Positions 1-6,910 of a stretch of DNA of 59,616 nucleotides are shown piece after piece. The stretch is from the IMG/VR virus record IMGVR_UViG_3300010391_000280, positions 1 to 59,616 of that record. The stretch is one strand, 5' to 3'. Position 1 is the first letter of the stretch, and every line of letters starts with the position of its first letter. Position numbers and translations under genes: made by a program. Source of the DNA: a virus. The notes beneath the pieces were generated by a model, which worked only from the letters and a program-made list of their open reading frames with translations, ran no database searches and was not told the DNA's origin.

Positions 1-93
1 CCCGGCAAGGATAAAACTATGTCTAGATGTATATATTGTGGGTTTGATGCTCCTCGTCTAAGTGACGAAGACTGTCCTAATAAAGAGAAATAG
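1..93 (+). CDS. C-terminal end of a small Cys-containing protein (partial or 24-aa microprotein)
   Basis: The frame is open from the first base of the window to a TAG at 91-93. An ATG at 19 would give a 24-residue protein with a CIYCG knuckle and a third Cys, but the frame is also open upstream, so this may be the tail of a gene starting outside the window. The CxxC pair suggests metal binding. No family is recognised. Confidence 0.35.
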   Translation, partial: PGKDKTMSRCIYCGFDAPRLSDEDCPNKEK

Positions 94-113
94 GAGAAAA
101 TAGGGAGGTTATT

Positions 114-254
114 ATTAGATTTAATCACTATCCCAATATCGGAGAGATTAAATTGTATGATGCTAGCACAGAAGATTTTTATAATCTTGGACACCTTTTC
201 TCAAATTTTAATTGGCAACTAGAAGTCGAAGCTTCGACTTCTAAGAAAAAGTAA
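114..254 (+). CDS. Hypothetical protein, about 46 aa, no canonical start codon
   Basis: A frame open from 84 to the TAA at 252-254 encodes a protein-like sequence (RFNHYPNIGEIKLYDAS onward, ending STSKKK). It has no ATG, GTG or TTG. A GGGAGG Shine-Dalgarno at 102-107 sits 3 and 6 nt before ATT codons at 111 and 114, so an ATT start is proposed; 114 has the better spacing. The next gene starts 6 nt after the stop. Amino-acid content and spacing favour a real gene, but the start is inferred. Alternatives are a -1 frameshift from the preceding small frame, or a sequence error. Confidence 0.4.
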   Translation: MRFNHYPNIGEIKLYDASTEDFYNLGHLFSNFNWQLEVEASTSKKK

Positions 255-260
255 ATAATC

Positions 261-1502
261 ATGGCTGTTAAAAGTCTTAATAAAAATAGCAGTAAAAAAT
301 CTGCTGCACATTTGCTCTCCACAGGAAGAATTCAATTAGTCATTACTAAACCATTCTGGGGATTCATCGCCCTTCAGATGCCTTTTATTGAAAGCGAATC
401 TGCTGGTGGGCAACGAACAACTGCTGTCGATCCAAACGGCCGAATGTATTATAACAAGGATTGGATCGAAAGCATGTCAGTTTATGAAGTAATTTTTGAA
501 CTGGCACATGAGGTAATGCACGTCGTTCAACAATGCAATGATAGATTTCCTCCCGGGGCCAATCCTGCACTATGGAATCTTGCGGCAGATTATTCAGTAG
601 ATACAATTCTTGTTGATGCTGGATTTAAGCAGAGTGAAGTCAGCAAGAAAATGGTAACTAAAGAAATTCAAAGTCTAGCGAGAGGTAAAACAACTGAACA
701 GATATATTGGAGTCTTATAAAGAATGGAGAAGGAAATGGAGGAAATAAATCTGGAGGTCAACCAGGTAAAGGAGATTCAGGGCCGGGTAATTGTCCTGAT
801 AATCACCCGAAAAACCATAGAGGGTGTAGCAGCGCATCTATCATGGGGAAAAAGGTTGGACCTGAGCAGCTAGAAAAATTTAAACAACACGTAATCTCAG
901 CCGCGCAAGCTGCAAAGGATAGAGGCGATCTACCTGGATTTGCTAGTGATTTCATTGTTAAGCTGATGGAGCCTACCGTTACATGGCGAGACAAGCTACG
1001 AAACATGGCTTGCACTACATTCAAGGGGCGCTATTCTTTCGCTAGACCAAGCCGGCGGTCACACTCTATCGGAATGAGATTGCCGTATCGTAAACCCGCA
1101 AAAGAAGGTGCCATCGTAGCTATAGATACTTCAGGTTCCATTTCCGATTCTGAACTCTGTCAATTTATTACTGAATGTACCCAAATTATGAGAGAAACAG
1201 GAGCACCGTGGATTAAGATTTATTTCCATGATGTCAATGTTCATCATATTGAAGAATATAATTTCGAGACTATAAAGAATATTAAAGCAGGGCGCGGAGG
1301 AACTAGCCATATTGATGTGTTCAATAAAATAAATGAATCTGATGATCGTATTGGTCTAGTAATATGCTTCACGGATCTATTTACTACATTCCCTACTGAC
1401 ACTCCAAATTATCCAGTTATTTGGGCACACCCTCCCAGCGGGGCTTCTCAAGATGTGCCGTGGGGAACTAAGGTACAAGTAGATTTGTCCAATATAGAAT
1501 AA
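261..1502 (+). CDS. Metallopeptidase-like protein with VWA domain (DUF2201-type)
   Basis: 413 residues. The N-terminal half carries a zinc-peptidase HExxH motif (H83-E84-V-M-H87, context ELAHEVMHVV). The middle (about 155-190) is a Gly/Pro/Asn-rich linker. The C-terminal domain starts with a MIDAS-like DTSGS (289-293) and a later T-S-x-D typical of VWA-like folds. This order matches the DUF2201 pair (putative metallopeptidase plus VWA-like domain), which in bacteria often accompanies a MoxR AAA ATPase. No ATPase is visible here; one could lie left of the window. A role in remodelling a host or phage complex is inference. The stop overlaps the start of the next gene. Confidence 0.8.
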   Translation: MAVKSLNKNSSKKSAAHLLSTGRIQLVITKPFWGFIALQMPFIESESAGGQRTTAVDPNGRMYYNKDWIESMSVYEVIFELAHEVMHVVQQCNDRFPPGANPALWNLAADYSVDTILVDAGFKQSEVSKKMVTKEIQSLARGKTTEQIYWSLIKNGEGNGGNKSGGQPGKGDSGPGNCPDNHPKNHRGCSSASIMGKKVGPEQLEKFKQHVISAAQAAKDRGDLPGFASDFIVKLMEPTVTWRDKLRNMACTTFKGRYSFARPSRRSHSIGMRLPYRKPAKEGAIVAIDTSGSISDSELCQFITECTQIMRETGAPWIKIYFHDVNVHHIEEYNFETIKNIKAGRGGTSHIDVFNKINESDDRIGLVICFTDLFTTFPTDTPNYPVIWAHPPSGASQDVPWGTKVQVDLSNIE

Positions 1503-1765
1503 TGTCGAACCAAGCAATTATAACAGCAGATAACAAACCTAACCGAAAAATTAAATTACTCGAACACAACTGGTTAATTTTCGAGGAAAATGAAAAACTG
1601 TGGGCTGCTCATTTCTGTTCGGGAAATACAAAACGAAAACCTTGGTTCAATCAAGCAATTAATCTTAAAACTAATTCTTCAGAAAATACGACATGTAATG
1701 CATGTGGAAATGAAATACCTAACAGTCTTTTAATGATCTTAAAGATTAGTAATCTTTCTATATGA
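1502..1765 (+). CDS. Small W-motif/CxxC-knuckle protein, family copy 1
   Basis: 87 residues. It has an N-terminal HNW segment and a C-terminal knuckle CNACGNEIP followed by a Leu/Ile-rich tail. The same layout (acidic residue then Trp near the N-terminus, CxxC-[GN]-x2-[IV]-P near the C-terminus) recurs in the genes at 1762, 6042 and 10213, so this is one member of a dispersed paralogous family. The Cys pair may bind zinc, possibly in a dimer since only one pair is obvious. Function is unknown. The start overlaps the upstream stop by one base (TAATG). Confidence 0.65.
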   Translation: MSNQAIITADNKPNRKIKLLEHNWLIFEENEKLWAAHFCSGNTKRKPWFNQAINLKTNSSENTTCNACGNEIPNSLLMILKISNLSI

Positions 1766-2025
1766 ATAAATTAATTGAAAAAATTATTAAACTTGACGAC
1801 GAGTGGTCTTATTATGAGGTATGTAAACCCAATAAAACATCCCATATTTTGTCTTATATCACTCACGATAAATGCAAACGAATGCGGCAAGTACTTTTCG
1901 AGGACCAGAGCGGCGTATCAGGATCTCGCCGATCATTCTTCATGCTATGTGTGTTGTGTAATCAAAAAATACCTGAGGAAACAATTAAAAAAGCAAGAGT
2001 ATTGATCTTAATGAGAACCATATGA
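1762..2025 (+). CDS. Small W-motif/CxxC-knuckle protein, family copy 2
   Basis: 87 residues. It begins MNKLIEKIIKLDDEWSYY and ends with CVLCNQKIP plus a basic-hydrophobic tail, matching the W-motif and knuckle of copy 1 immediately upstream (4-nt ATGA overlap). The middle (about 48-60, QSGVSGSRRS) is encoded by a locally GC-rich stretch that differs from the AT-rich surroundings. The tandem position of copies 1 and 2 suggests duplication. Function is unknown. Confidence 0.65.
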   Translation: MNKLIEKIIKLDDEWSYYEVCKPNKTSHILSYITHDKCKRMRQVLFEDQSGVSGSRRSFFMLCVLCNQKIPEETIKKARVLILMRTI

Positions 2026-2108
2026 TAGCGTTTATCATAGGTTTGCTTGTGTGTTTTTGGGTTGGTTTGTGTATAATAATCATCGTAGAAACAATTAGGG
2101 GAAATTAA
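2022..2108 (+). CDS. Single-helix membrane microprotein, 28 aa
   Basis: An ATG at 2022 overlaps the upstream stop (ATGATAG) and runs to a TAA directly abutting the next ATG at 2109. The 28 residues are almost entirely one hydrophobic helix (IIGLLVCFWVGLCIIIIV) with a short charged tail. The tight coupling on both sides argues that it is translated. It is probably an inner-membrane microprotein. No family assignment is possible at this length. Confidence 0.5.
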   Translation: MIAFIIGLLVCFWVGLCIIIIVETIRGN

Positions 2109-3101
2109 ATGACAAGATGGACCAGCAAAGTTTTTATTGAAAGATTTTGTAGAGGTAAGCTAGGAAGAAAAAGCCAATATGGTAAATATTATGTTATTGA
2201 TGCAGATAGTTGTAAAATTCTTTGTTGTAAAAACGAAGAAATAGTAGCCGTTTATATGGGTCCTGACTTTACAATTTTTAACGGAACCGGGCTCAGCCGT
2301 GACGTTGCCGGCATCGCCGAGTTTAGTATGCATATTAAAGAAGATGAAAGTATAACCGAATCAGGTTTAATTGATTGTGATAATTCAATAATGAAAAGCG
2401 TTCTATTCCAAATAGGACATAAACAATATCTTTTGGAGCCTGAATGGGCAACAAAAGATATTGTAACTCATAAAGAATATATGAAAAGAAATAATAATGA
2501 TATTTGTTTATCCCTAAATAGAAGATATGGCACTAGAAACGACGGTGCAATAATAAAAATTCTGAATAAAAAATGCAATTCAATTAATGAAGCAAGAGAA
2601 AGTTTAGTTCCGCAAGACATTCTAAATAATATTGAGGAATCATTTATATTTAATAATTATTGGTTTGTCCCTGATTATACGTATACTCGCAGAAGTTTGT
2701 CTCTACAAGAAAAAAGAATCTTAGAGCAACCCCCTATGCCTTGGCATTTTAATATGCAAAATGTTTTAAGTAAAGAAATAGAATCGGCAATATTTAATAC
2801 GTCGATAACTAGTGAATATATTTCTTGTGCAGAAAATATTTTGGCCTTTATTAACGCTAAACATGCATACTATTGCTCTTTGAAAATGTATGAGATTTCT
2901 GAGGAAAAAGATTTTAAATCTTTTTCAATTTTGCCGTCAAATTCAAATGATGGTATTTTACCTAGCGAAGACGGGAATTTCTTTGTAAAAGGATCAATTA
3001 GGCTGAAAAATATTCACGGATATGAAAGTATAGCCGAACAATACAAGAGACCGCCTATAAAAGAGCTTAATGTATGGCATAAAATGATTAGAGAATTCTA
3101 A
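2109..3101 (+). CDS. Hypothetical protein, 330 aa
   Basis: Starts with ATG after AGGGGAAATTAA, which supplies a Shine-Dalgarno. The protein is soluble, mixed alpha/beta in appearance, with scattered Cys (ILCC near residue 38) and no motif I recognise. It is directly followed, with no gap, by the sigma factor gene, so the two are probably co-translated and may be functionally linked, for example as a modulator; that is inference only. Bases about 2280-2325 are a short GC-rich patch inside an AT-rich gene. Confidence 0.7.
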   Translation: MTRWTSKVFIERFCRGKLGRKSQYGKYYVIDADSCKILCCKNEEIVAVYMGPDFTIFNGTGLSRDVAGIAEFSMHIKEDESITESGLIDCDNSIMKSVLFQIGHKQYLLEPEWATKDIVTHKEYMKRNNNDICLSLNRRYGTRNDGAIIKILNKKCNSINEARESLVPQDILNNIEESFIFNNYWFVPDYTYTRRSLSLQEKRILEQPPMPWHFNMQNVLSKEIESAIFNTSITSEYISCAENILAFINAKHAYYCSLKMYEISEEKDFKSFSILPSNSNDGILPSEDGNFFVKGSIRLKNIHGYESIAEQYKRPPIKELNVWHKMIREF

Positions 3102-4052
3102 ATGTCAAAAAAAATAGATACAGGTGCGATAGCATATTACAATGATGTAGCTTTCAATGCTATTGATTCCCTCACAGAAAAACAAGAAATTGAACTATTC
3201 AACAAAAGAACATTATTGCTAAAAGAAAAACCAGATAAAAAGAATAGAAAGAATATCAATGAGATTGATAATATACTTGTATTAAGTACAATAAAAATGG
3301 CTTATGAAATAGCACTAAGATATGCTACTAATATCCCAGGTATTGATATCAAAGATGCAATTCAAGAAGCCAATGAAGCACTAATTGATGCTATACGTCT
3401 ATACAATCCTGAAAAGAAAGGAAAGGACGGACTAAGAATTAAATTTAGAACCTATGCTTATATTCGAGCAGAATATAAAGTTAAAGATTATATTATGAAT
3501 AATTCTCGACTGGTGCGTCTGCCAAGAAGTAAACTAGACGATCTATTTCTGCTTATTGAAGCAATAGAATCACTTAGTCCAGAGGACACAATAGAGGAGC
3601 TTAGAATAAAGTTAAATGAAAAAGGCTCCAATATGAAAATAGAAGAGGTGTATAAATCTTTGGAGCTTCTCCAAGGAATTCACACTTCTCTAGATCAAAC
3701 GGTACGGAATGAAAGTGTTGGAAAAGATCAAACTCTTAAAGATATAATTCCAGTACCTGAAGATGTCCTTAACCAAGAACAAACACTTGACGTTAAAATG
3801 GCTACTGAGCTATTGAATAGTAAAGTGAAAGAAATTCTGGCTCCGTATAAAGATATGACCTATGAAGTAATCTACTATAGATTCTTAGACCCTTCCTTAA
3901 ATAAAATTAGAACCTATGAAGAGACAGCGAAAGCTCTTTATATAAATAAAGCTAGTATAAAAATCCTGAGTAAAGAGTGGATTAGACAGCTTGAATCTAT
4001 TGGAGTAGATCGCATTCATAAAAGGGCACCAGAGCTAAAGGATATTTTGTGA
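3102..4052 (+). CDS. Phage-encoded sigma70-family RNA polymerase sigma factor
   Basis: 316 residues. Residues about 55-140 match sigma region 2: DAIQEANEALIDAIRLYNPEK corresponds to the DLIQEGNxGLxxAxxxFDPxxG core-binding helix, and FRTYAYIRAEYKVKDYI to the -10 recognition helix (FxTYAxxxI). Residues about 155-205 resemble region 3 (SPEDTIEELRIKL ... TSLDQTV). Residues about 225-305 resemble region 4 (an acidic YEVIYYRF segment, then TYEETAKAL and a helix-turn-helix-like end). It should redirect host RNA polymerase to phage promoters. Candidate targets are the CAGATAnT promoters described here, especially the two late ones at 44.2 and 56.8 kb. The protein is divergent, so region borders are approximate. 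Confidence 0.85.
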   Translation: MSKKIDTGAIAYYNDVAFNAIDSLTEKQEIELFNKRTLLLKEKPDKKNRKNINEIDNILVLSTIKMAYEIALRYATNIPGIDIKDAIQEANEALIDAIRLYNPEKKGKDGLRIKFRTYAYIRAEYKVKDYIMNNSRLVRLPRSKLDDLFLLIEAIESLSPEDTIEELRIKLNEKGSNMKIEEVYKSLELLQGIHTSLDQTVRNESVGKDQTLKDIIPVPEDVLNQEQTLDVKMATELLNSKVKEILAPYKDMTYEVIYYRFLDPSLNKIRTYEETAKALYINKASIKILSKEWIRQLESIGVDRIHKRAPELKDIL

Positions 4053-4222
4053 GTTTAATATGTTGCAATTGTTTCCGAAGGTTTCTTAGTTATGAAAACA
4101 ATCCTCATTGTCCAGGGCCGGCATTTCAGCATGAGTATTGTGGTTTAAACTACTGTAAATCATGTAATAAATGTATTCATATTATATGCAACAATTGCCT
4201 GATTATAAAGGGAAAAATTTAA
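4049..4222 (+). CDS. Cys-rich zinc-ribbon-like small protein, 57 aa
   Basis: A GTG at 4049 overlaps the sigma factor stop (GTGA) and the TAA at 4220-4222 abuts the next ATG. The 57 residues contain twelve-odd Cys/His, with CCNC near the start and CKSCNKC and CNNC clusters, so a treble-clef or double zinc ribbon is plausible. Coupling to the sigma gene suggests a partner in transcription control, but this is inference. The fit between both neighbours supports the GTG start. Confidence 0.6.
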   Translation: MSLICCNCFRRFLSYENNPHCPGPAFQHEYCGLNYCKSCNKCIHIICNNCLIIKGKI

Positions 4223-4495
4223 ATGCAAATCATAATTGGTTTATTGTTTATTATTTCAATTCTAATGGTTATTTTGTGTGCCTTAACCGTAACTAATATA
4301 TATCTTACTTATAGGACACTGATACGCCCAGAATCGCCCTGCTTTGCTGGCAGTTTGGCAACCCAAATTCCTAGGTTTGGAGTAATGGAAGTTGATCCTC
4401 AAAACCCTTACTATGCTGCTCTTAGCAAGATGAATAAAAATAAAGTAGAAGGCACCGATATAAAGAAACCTATTAGTGATGGAAATTATTTATAA
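4223..4495 (+). CDS. Small single-pass membrane protein
   Basis: 90 residues. A strong hydrophobic helix spans about residues 2-27 (IIIGLLFIISILMVILCALTV), followed by a Pro-containing polar tail of about 60 residues ending in a Lys/Asp-rich segment. It looks like an N-in single-pass protein or an uncleaved signal anchor. The ATG follows the upstream stop without a gap. Function is unknown. Confidence 0.6.
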   Translation: MQIIIGLLFIISILMVILCALTVTNIYLTYRTLIRPESPCFAGSLATQIPRFGVMEVDPQNPYYAALSKMNKNKVEGTDIKKPISDGNYL

Positions 4496-4509
4496 AAATC
4501 TTACATGAT

Positions 4510-4716
4510 ATGACTATAAAAGCTACCAAAACCTCTGCTTGCGAAGTTTCAATTACTTTAAATGAAGCAGTCGAAATTATTCGTCATGAGTTAAATATAC
4601 ATGGAAGCAGAGAAGCCGGTGCTAACATTGCTATCCCTCCTCATGCTTCATTCTTTATTGTTTCAGATGAAACAGATTCAAATAAAAGAACCCTAGTTTT
4701 TCGTTGGAACGAATAA
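4510..4716 (+). CDS. Hypothetical protein, 68 aa
   Basis: A small soluble protein of mixed composition (LNEAVEIIRHELNIHGSREAG, then a beta-rich FFIVSDETDSNKRTLVFRW end). The alternation suggests one helix followed by two strands. No clear Shine-Dalgarno precedes the ATG. A phage promoter lies just downstream, so this gene ends the preceding transcription unit. Function is unknown. Confidence 0.5.
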   Translation: MTIKATKTSACEVSITLNEAVEIIRHELNIHGSREAGANIAIPPHASFFIVSDETDSNKRTLVFRWNE

Positions 4717-4718
4717 CC

Positions 4719-4747
4719 TTGGCTTTTCCATACAAAACACAGATAAT
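4719..4747 (+). promoter_or_regulatory. Promoter of the CAGATAnT family (site 1)
   Basis: -35 TTGGCT at 4719-4724, 17-nt spacer, -10 GATAAT at 4742-4747 in the context ACAGATAATTAC. It shares the -10 context and spacing with sites at 11069, 15826, 24546, 44164 and 56758. The predicted start near 4754 leaves only a few bases before the ATG at 4762. The -35 is the weakest of the plus-strand set. Confidence 0.6.
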
Positions 4748-4761
4748 TACATAGGTATACC

Positions 4762-4995
4762 ATGTCTACACTAATTCCTAAAGGATTCAACAGAATTGCA
4801 TGTTCAGAACTTATAGCTGGAAAAGCGGAAGCATTTTGGAATGCTCATCGTAAACTTTTAATGGTTAAAATTACTACGGGCCATGATTCTCAAGAAAGGT
4901 TAATTGGACCCTTTGATAACTCCCAAGAACTTGAAGTTTTATTTCATGTTCTTAGTGATGTTAAAAGTATGAAGGGGAACTATGGAGCCTGTTAG
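4762..4995 (+). CDS. Hypothetical protein, 77 aa
   Basis: First gene after promoter site 1. It starts with ATG at 4762 behind a short leader with AGGTATACC. The protein is small, soluble and ends in YGAC. It contains an AFWNAHRKLLMVKITTG segment and no recognised domain. Being first in its operon suggests a high expression level. Function is unknown. Confidence 0.55.
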   Translation: MSTLIPKGFNRIACSELIAGKAEAFWNAHRKLLMVKITTGHDSQERLIGPFDNSQELEVLFHVLSDVKSMKGNYGAC

Positions 4996-4998
4996 CCG

Positions 4999-5508
4999 AT
5001 GAAAGGCAAAGCAAGAAAAAGACAAGGGAAAAGAAATACTGAAAGCTGGAGAACTCTAATTTATCCAGGCTTATCTGTATACGAAGTAAGCAATCGTGGA
5101 CGAGTTAGAAAAGTTAAAGGTAAGCTTATACCTTCCAAGCCTTCAGGAAATAAAGGTGACTTAAGAGTTAGAGTTGTTTATAATGTGAAACCCCGCGTTC
5201 AAACACATTTGGTATTAAAATCCATAGTAGCAGATCATTGGCTTAGACCTAGAACGATAGGCAAGCGAGTTTATTTTTTAGACAAAAACACTCAAAATTG
5301 TGATGTAAGAAATTTAAGAGAAAAAGGAGTCACAAGATATAAAAATAGACGAATTACTCCTGGACTATTAGCTGATGTTCAATCATATTTTCAACATGAT
5401 ACCGTTCGAGGAAATCAAACACGAGCCTGTATCATGTTTGGATTAAACAAATCTACTGTTTCCTTAATAAAAAGGAAAGAAAGATATTATGTTGAGAATA
5501 AGATGTGA
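4999..5508 (+). CDS. NUMOD4-type DNA-binding protein with degenerate HNH region
   Basis: 169 residues. The N-terminus matches NUMOD4 (SWRTLIYPGLSVYEVSNRGRVR), found in phage homing endonucleases. The expected HNH follows: the VADHWLRP segment and NTQNCDVRNLREK resemble the conserved frame, but the central N-H-x-D-G-N is replaced by YFLDKN, so the catalytic His is gone. The C-terminal 50 residues are basic and may form a helix-turn-helix (NQTRACIMFGLNKSTVSLIKRKERYY). It is probably a former homing endonuclease retained as a DNA-binding protein. This is inference from the missing residue. Confidence 0.65.
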   Translation: MKGKARKRQGKRNTESWRTLIYPGLSVYEVSNRGRVRKVKGKLIPSKPSGNKGDLRVRVVYNVKPRVQTHLVLKSIVADHWLRPRTIGKRVYFLDKNTQNCDVRNLREKGVTRYKNRRITPGLLADVQSYFQHDTVRGNQTRACIMFGLNKSTVSLIKRKERYYVENKM

Positions 5509-6088
5509 TGATTATATGGTAAACAGTACAGAATTCATTAGAGAACGAGCTATCAAGCGTATAATTCAATTACATAAATGGATGGATCAAGCACCTCAAG
5601 GTTATTTTAATTATATACCTACAGTAATAGTAGGAGAGATGGATAATTGGCCAGAGATAACAGAACTGTTAAAACATGAAACAGCGGCCAATAAAATAAG
5701 TCCTCAAATTCATGGATATATGCATATTAACTATACTGATCTAGATAAAACTGTTATTCGTGAACATCTGCAAAAATGCATAGATTGGTTTAATAGTGCC
5801 TTAAAATATCAGCCTACTATTTGGGCAACCCCATGGGGAGCATGGACACAAGAAATGGAAGAGATAGCTGCCGAGTTTCAATTAACTCTTGAAACTACAG
5901 CGCCTACAATGCCTATTGGACAATGTATTGATTTATGTAAAACAACTGGAGTTGAAACTGTAAGGTATAACAGTCCTCTCGTATTAATTCATTGGTGGGA
6001 AAAAGGATTAAAACTGCTCAGGCTAACGGAGATAGTCAGGTATGGATCATATGATCTTGCGAAAAGATCGCGACCAGATTTGTTCTAG
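5489..6088 (+). CDS. Polysaccharide deacetylase-like (NodB-fold) protein
   Basis: 199 residues. It carries the hallmarks of carbohydrate esterase family 4: a D-D pair (RCDDY, D7-D8), a metal-binding H-x3-H (H75-GYM-H79), a TPWG loop (about 113-117) matching RxPxG, and a late IHWW segment. These residues bind a divalent metal and deacetylate N-acetyl sugars in cell-surface polysaccharides. The position in an early cluster with no signal peptide is unusual for such an enzyme and suggests a cytoplasmic substrate such as a nucleotide sugar or lipid-linked precursor; this is inference. The gene overlaps the upstream gene by 20 nt and the downstream gene by up to 47. Confidence 0.65.
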   Translation: MLRIRCDDYMVNSTEFIRERAIKRIIQLHKWMDQAPQGYFNYIPTVIVGEMDNWPEITELLKHETAANKISPQIHGYMHINYTDLDKTVIREHLQKCIDWFNSALKYQPTIWATPWGAWTQEMEEIAAEFQLTLETTAPTMPIGQCIDLCKTTGVETVRYNSPLVLIHWWEKGLKLLRLTEIVRYGSYDLAKRSRPDLF

Positions 6089-6269
6089 ATATAAAAAACT
6101 AATGAACTATAGAACTTTGGGAGATAATGAATGGATTTATAACAATTCATCATATATTATTCATTTATGTCAACGTATAGGTATTTTATTTAATGAAAAT
6201 AGATGTCATCACTGTAATGAACAAGTACCTGCAATTCTATTAATTAATAATCTTTTAAGATCAATATGA
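6042..6269 (+). CDS. Small W-motif/CxxC-knuckle protein, family copy 3
   Basis: 75 residues from the first ATG. A later ATG at 6102 would give 55 residues and avoid the overlap with the deacetylase gene. The conserved part begins LGDNEWIYNN and ends CHHCNEQVPAILLINNLLRSI, matching the W-motif and knuckle of the copies at 1502, 1762 and 10213. The stop overlaps the next ATG. Function is unknown; the Cys pair suggests zinc. Confidence 0.6.
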   Translation: MDHMILRKDRDQICSRYKKLMNYRTLGDNEWIYNNSSYIIHLCQRIGILFNENRCHHCNEQVPAILLINNLLRSI

Positions 6270-6874
6270 CGGGCACACAATTTAGCAGATTTAGAAAGCA
6301 TTTTTTTAAATTAAATACTGATATAATGAAATTTTATCCGAAATCACCTTTGCTAGTTATGAGTGAGGTTGTTTCTCTCTATAAAAAAGCAAAAGGATGT
6401 TGTCAATTTTGCGGTAGTACAATCTATCTAGTAGGGCCAGGGGCTTTTATTTTTCAATGGTATATTCCTTTAGAATATGGAGGAAAGGCTTCAATTGGTA
6501 ACGTCGTTGTTGTGTGCTCTACTCACGAACGAGAGTTGACAGAAAGAAAACGACCTCAAGACGTATTTGGAATAAATACCTTTGCTGATTTATGTGAACA
6601 ATTATTCTTGGCTGTTCAAGATAAATCTACTGAAAGAATAAAACAAATAAAAAGGATGATGAACTGGACTCTCGAAGATATTGCTGCTACCTTACGGTAC
6701 AAAACTTTTGACGACTGGAAACCTGAGAAGTTTGAACTGATATATGAAGGTAGAAATACGATCCCTGATTTAATTGAAAAGATTGTTAAAGAACCTGAAA
6801 CTAAAGAAGATATAACAGAACAAATAAAACAAATTGTTACATCTAAAAAATATAGAGTACTAAGAAATGAATAA
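6266..6874 (+). CDS. HNH-nuclease-like protein lacking the first catalytic His
   Basis: 202 residues. Residues about 45-95 follow the HNH layout with structural Cys: CCQFCG, then WYIPLEYGG, then an Asn (IGN) and CSTHERE. In active members the segment before IPL-xx-GG reads DH; here it is QWY, so the general base is missing. The C-terminal half is helical and charged, with a possible helix-turn-helix (WTLEDIAATLRYKTFDDW). A nicking or DNA-binding role is possible, but catalysis is doubtful. It sits just upstream of the SF2 helicase. Confidence 0.5.
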   Translation: MTGTQFSRFRKHFFKLNTDIMKFYPKSPLLVMSEVVSLYKKAKGCCQFCGSTIYLVGPGAFIFQWYIPLEYGGKASIGNVVVVCSTHERELTERKRPQDVFGINTFADLCEQLFLAVQDKSTERIKQIKRMMNWTLEDIAATLRYKTFDDWKPEKFELIYEGRNTIPDLIEKIVKEPETKEDITEQIKQIVTSKKYRVLRNE

Positions 6875-6910
6875 ATCGTTTAGAAGATCAGATGAAACAT
6901 ACTCAGAAAT

